A program made the position numbers and the translations under genes. From assembly GCA_003551945.1 (NCBI GenBank), contig PUNZ01000119.1, forward strand, positions 1 through 7,451: DNA of 7,451 nt, given 5' to 3'. Below the pieces are notes generated by a model. The model was not told the origin of the DNA and did no database searches. It worked only from the letters and a program-made list of their open reading frames with translations. Within the stretch, counting starts at the first letter, position 1; the number at the start of each line of letters is the position of its first letter. The DNA is from Halovenus sp. (GTDB lineage: Archaea > Halobacteriota > Halobacteria > Halobacteriales > Haloarculaceae). Of this stretch, positions 5,551 through 7,451 are shown piece by piece.

Positions 5551-7451
5551 TAAATATCAGCACCAAGGACAAGGGCAGTGCGCTCTGTTCCGGAGACTGT
5601 CGTGAACTCTCGTTCACTCATTGTCTCTCCGGGACAGCATTCCGGTTTGTCGGTATCCCGAGTGACAGCAACTGGTCCGAACGAATACGTTCCTGTTTCA
5701 TCGAGCCCTTCTGGTGCTTCGACGAAAGTTTCGAGTTCCTCGTAAGAAGATTGTGGGTCATCGATACCGAAATAGACGTAGGTGCCGCCACCCTCAACGT
5801 CCGCGGTCGCTTCGACAGACCCATTCGATTCGTCGACAGTCCATCCTTCGGGAATGAAATCACGGACGATAACCGGTTCGTCTTCGGGGAACTCCACCGC
5901 AACATCGATTCGTTCCCGGCCAAAGTCACCGCCAGTGTATGTCGAGGAATCACCTTCTCGCTCTCCGGAGACGATGAATCCCTCGGTATCAACCTCGGTT
6001 TCCAGGTCGAAATACACCTGTGCGTCAAAGCCGGTAAAGAGTCCTGGCACGTTGACCAGTTTCGCAACGAGGAAGAACGCGCGCTCTCCGCCGTTATCTT
6101 CGATTTCATCGAGCGAGACTGACGTTGAGACCGCAGCGTCACCATTGATACCAGCATCTCGGGCGACATAGACTGGTTCGCCAGTCTGTTCGTCAGGGTT
6201 CTGTGCATCGTAGAGAAACAGGTCGATGTGCGGGTCATCAAGCGCGGCGCTTGCGTTTCCGCCACCATAGTGGCTAAACTCTACGGATGCCGATACTTCA
6301 CCTGGCTCATCAACGAGGATATATCCTGCTTCTGCTCGCTCATCCTGTGGAACGTTCAGCCCGACCTCCCCGGTCACAGCCTCACCAGTGAGGTCACGGG
6401 TGACAGCATCGAGTGCAGGACCGACATTGGCCCGACCGTAGCCTTCGTACGGGTCGCGCCCACCGAATCGGTAAACAGGTAATTTGGCACGGTGATATGG
6501 TGTTGCAGTCAGTGCAGTTTCGGTTGCCGTTGCAAGAATTACGGACTTGAGTTTCAGAACATCAGCTCGGCCAGCATCCGCAGGTTTGTCGATAGAAAGT
6601 GCATCGGGTGCATCAAACTCCATTGCGTCCCCAACGAGGCCTGCCATGCCACACACTGATGGGGCTGCCATCGATGTCCCGGCAAGACCGGTATAATCGC
6701 GGACACCATCAGTATCTGTCGTCGAATCGTCACCATCGGTGTCGAGGAGGGAATCAACAGTTCCACCAAGGACGTCATCAACCGTCTCTTCGACGGTATC
6801 TGCGACAGCAGCTAGCTCGTCGAGGACCTCATCCGCTAGTTCAACATCGTATGGAAGGTTATTCGTAACACTCTGGTCAAACTCTGTGAGTGGTTCGAGT
6901 AGGTCGGCAGTTGGTTCGGAAACAGGCTCCAACTCAGCGGTGGCTGCTTCCTCATCTGCCTCTTCAATCGTCACCTCATCTTCTGGTTCGCCAGTTTCCG
7001 CGGCTAACTCCCCAACGTCGAGCGTCCCCCCCGGAGCAGTCACGTCGGGTTTGCCGTAGGGCTCTCCGTTCTCGTCGATACCACCAATGCCACCGGATGA
7101 GTATGCGGCGATACCGTCTTTCGCACCCGTTGAAACGACGGAGATTGCTTCGTTGACGACTGCAGGTGCACCATTCCCGCTCACCGGCGTTGCGTCGTTT
7201 CCAGCCGCAGCAACAGAGAGAATACCTGCATCGGCCATTGCTTTGAGTGCATCAGGGGTATCATCCAGCGTTCCCCCAAGTGCGCCGAGTGGGAGGCCAC
7301 CGATGAATCCCCACGACATATTAACAGCCCGCAGATTGAACGTCTCAGCGAACGCTTCTGCATTCTCACCAATCTCAAGCGTTGGTGCTGATAAACCAGC
7401 GAGTGACACAATAGAGGCGTTTGGAGCGACCCCGCTGTGGAGGGCGAGGTC
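5550..7451 (-). CDS. Secreted S8 family subtilisin-like serine protease, N-terminus outside window
   Basis: The frame is open to the right edge; 633 residues are visible (residue 1 is the codon at 7449-7451). Internal GTG codons such as that at 7409 are not the start, because the subtilase motif GVAPNASIVSL (7-17) runs across it. Next come AVNMSWG, VAAAGND (80-86) with oxyanion Asn85, YGKPDVTAPGG and GTSMAAP (258-264) with nucleophile Ser260. The catalytic Asp and His must lie upstream. About 107 acidic residues (145-251) separate the last two motifs. The catalytic fold ends near 355 (YGRANVGPAL at 337-346). Two beta-rich acidic regions follow (about 355-485, possibly PPC-like, and 488-633), ending TTVSGTERTALVLGADI, a tail style I associate with haloarchaeal secreted proteases. 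No membrane segment or PGF-CTERM anchor is seen, so the enzyme is probably freely extracellular; a Tat signal is expected but not visible. Confidence 0.93.
   Translation of the reverse strand, partial: DLALHSGVAPNASIVSLAGLSAPTLEIGENAEAFAETFNLRAVNMSWGFIGGLPLGALGGTLDDTPDALKAMADAGILSVAAAGNDATPVSGNGAPAVVNEAISVVSTGAKDGIAAYSSGGIGGIDENGEPYGKPDVTAPGGTLDVGELAAETGEPEDEVTIEEADEEAATAELEPVSEPTADLLEPLTEFDQSVTNNLPYDVELADEVLDELAAVADTVEETVDDVLGGTVDSLLDTDGDDSTTDTDGVRDYTGLAGTSMAAPSVCGMAGLVGDAMEFDAPDALSIDKPADAGRADVLKLKSVILATATETALTATPYHRAKLPVYRFGGRDPYEGYGRANVGPALDAVTRDLTGEAVTGEVGLNVPQDERAEAGYILVDEPGEVSASVEFSHYGGGNASAALDDPHIDLFLYDAQNPDEQTGEPVYVARDAGINGDAAVSTSVSLDEIEDNGGERAFFLVAKLVNVPGLFTGFDAQVYFDLETEVDTEGFIVSGEREGDSSTYTGGDFGRERIDVAVEFPEDEPVIVRDFIPEGWTVDESNGSVEATADVEGGGTYVYFGIDDPQSSYEELETFVEAPEGLDETGTYSFGPVAVTRDTDKPECCPGETMSEREFTTVSGTERTALVLGADI
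6699..7019 (-). other. Acidic insertion within the subtilase catalytic domain
   Basis: These bases encode visible-fragment residues 145-251, between VTAPGG and the DYTGLAGTSMAAP block around the nucleophile. In subtilisins this gap is only about 20 residues. The insert opens with a Glu/Ala-rich stretch, continues with an amphipathic helix-like run (VELADEVLDELAAVADTV and onward, hydrophobic residues every three or four), and ends in DTDGDDSTTDTDG, which resembles Asp-rich calcium-binding loops. The reading frame stays open and codon use looks like the rest of the gene. Confidence 0.75.

Noticed and set aside
5538..6122. Open plus-strand frame of 194 codons opposite the subtilase gene
   Set aside because: It mirrors the subtilase C-terminal coding region, which has clear protein-like composition on the minus strand; the plus-strand product is not acidic and matches nothing I recognise.
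7407..7409. GTG as the start codon of the subtilase gene
   Set aside because: The frame stays open to the window edge and the subtilase motif GVAPNASIVSLAG spans this codon, so the real start is outside the window.
1..7451. Mobile element, CRISPR array, tRNA or rRNA gene
   Set aside because: I found no transposase-like product, no regularly spaced repeats, and no cloverleaf or rRNA-like stretch on either strand.

Overview
The window looks like chromosomal DNA of a haloarchaeon. The predicted proteins are strongly acidic, the core genes are of archaeal or haloarchaeal type (archaeal-class TyrRS, MfnA, an ABC-2 type ATPase, a secreted subtilase with long acidic stretches), and several starts have a TATA-like box about 25-30 bases upstream, as expected for leaderless haloarchaeal transcripts. 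By eye the base composition is near 50% GC, low for the group. This suggests a low-GC lineage such as Haloquadratum or an uncultured relative, but the genus call is an inference.

Layout, left to right. (1) Positions 1-892, minus strand: the N-terminal 297 codons of an ABC-2 type transporter ATPase, with its 3' end outside the window. (2) Positions 893-1052: a 160-base divergent promoter region carrying a repeated CCTGCATA element. (3) Positions 1053-2843, plus strand: tyrosyl-tRNA synthetase (tyrS), then a class I SAM methyltransferase whose motifs resemble the wobble-uridine methyltransferase Trm9/ALKBH8. (4) Positions 2840-3304, minus strand: a RimI-type GNAT N-acetyltransferase, convergent with the methyltransferase; the two stop codons share one CTAG. 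(5) Positions 3305-3613: a 309-base gene-free region with a hairpin, a C-rich tract and a terminator-like hairpin followed by a T run, possibly a small-RNA locus. (6) Positions 3614-4672, plus strand: mfnA, a PLP-dependent tyrosine/aspartate decarboxylase. (7) Positions 4684-5484, minus strand: truA, tRNA pseudouridine synthase, convergent with mfnA and 11 bases away. (8) Positions 5550-7451, minus strand: the C-terminal 633 residues of a secreted S8 subtilase. It has an unusual acidic insertion of about 107 residues between two conserved catalytic-domain motifs; its N-terminus lies outside the window.

Together, tyrS, the Trm9-like gene, rimI and truA form a loose neighbourhood of tRNA charging, tRNA modification and protein N-terminal acetylation. 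MfnA probably supplies beta-alanine for coenzyme A, because haloarchaea do not make methanofuran. The ABC ATPase and the subtilase are unrelated flanking genes. I see no mobile element, CRISPR array, tRNA or rRNA. The points most worth a second look are the Trm9-like methyltransferase, the subtilase insertion, the possible small RNA before mfnA, and the inverted or repeated elements at the ABC/tyrS and subtilase/truA boundaries.
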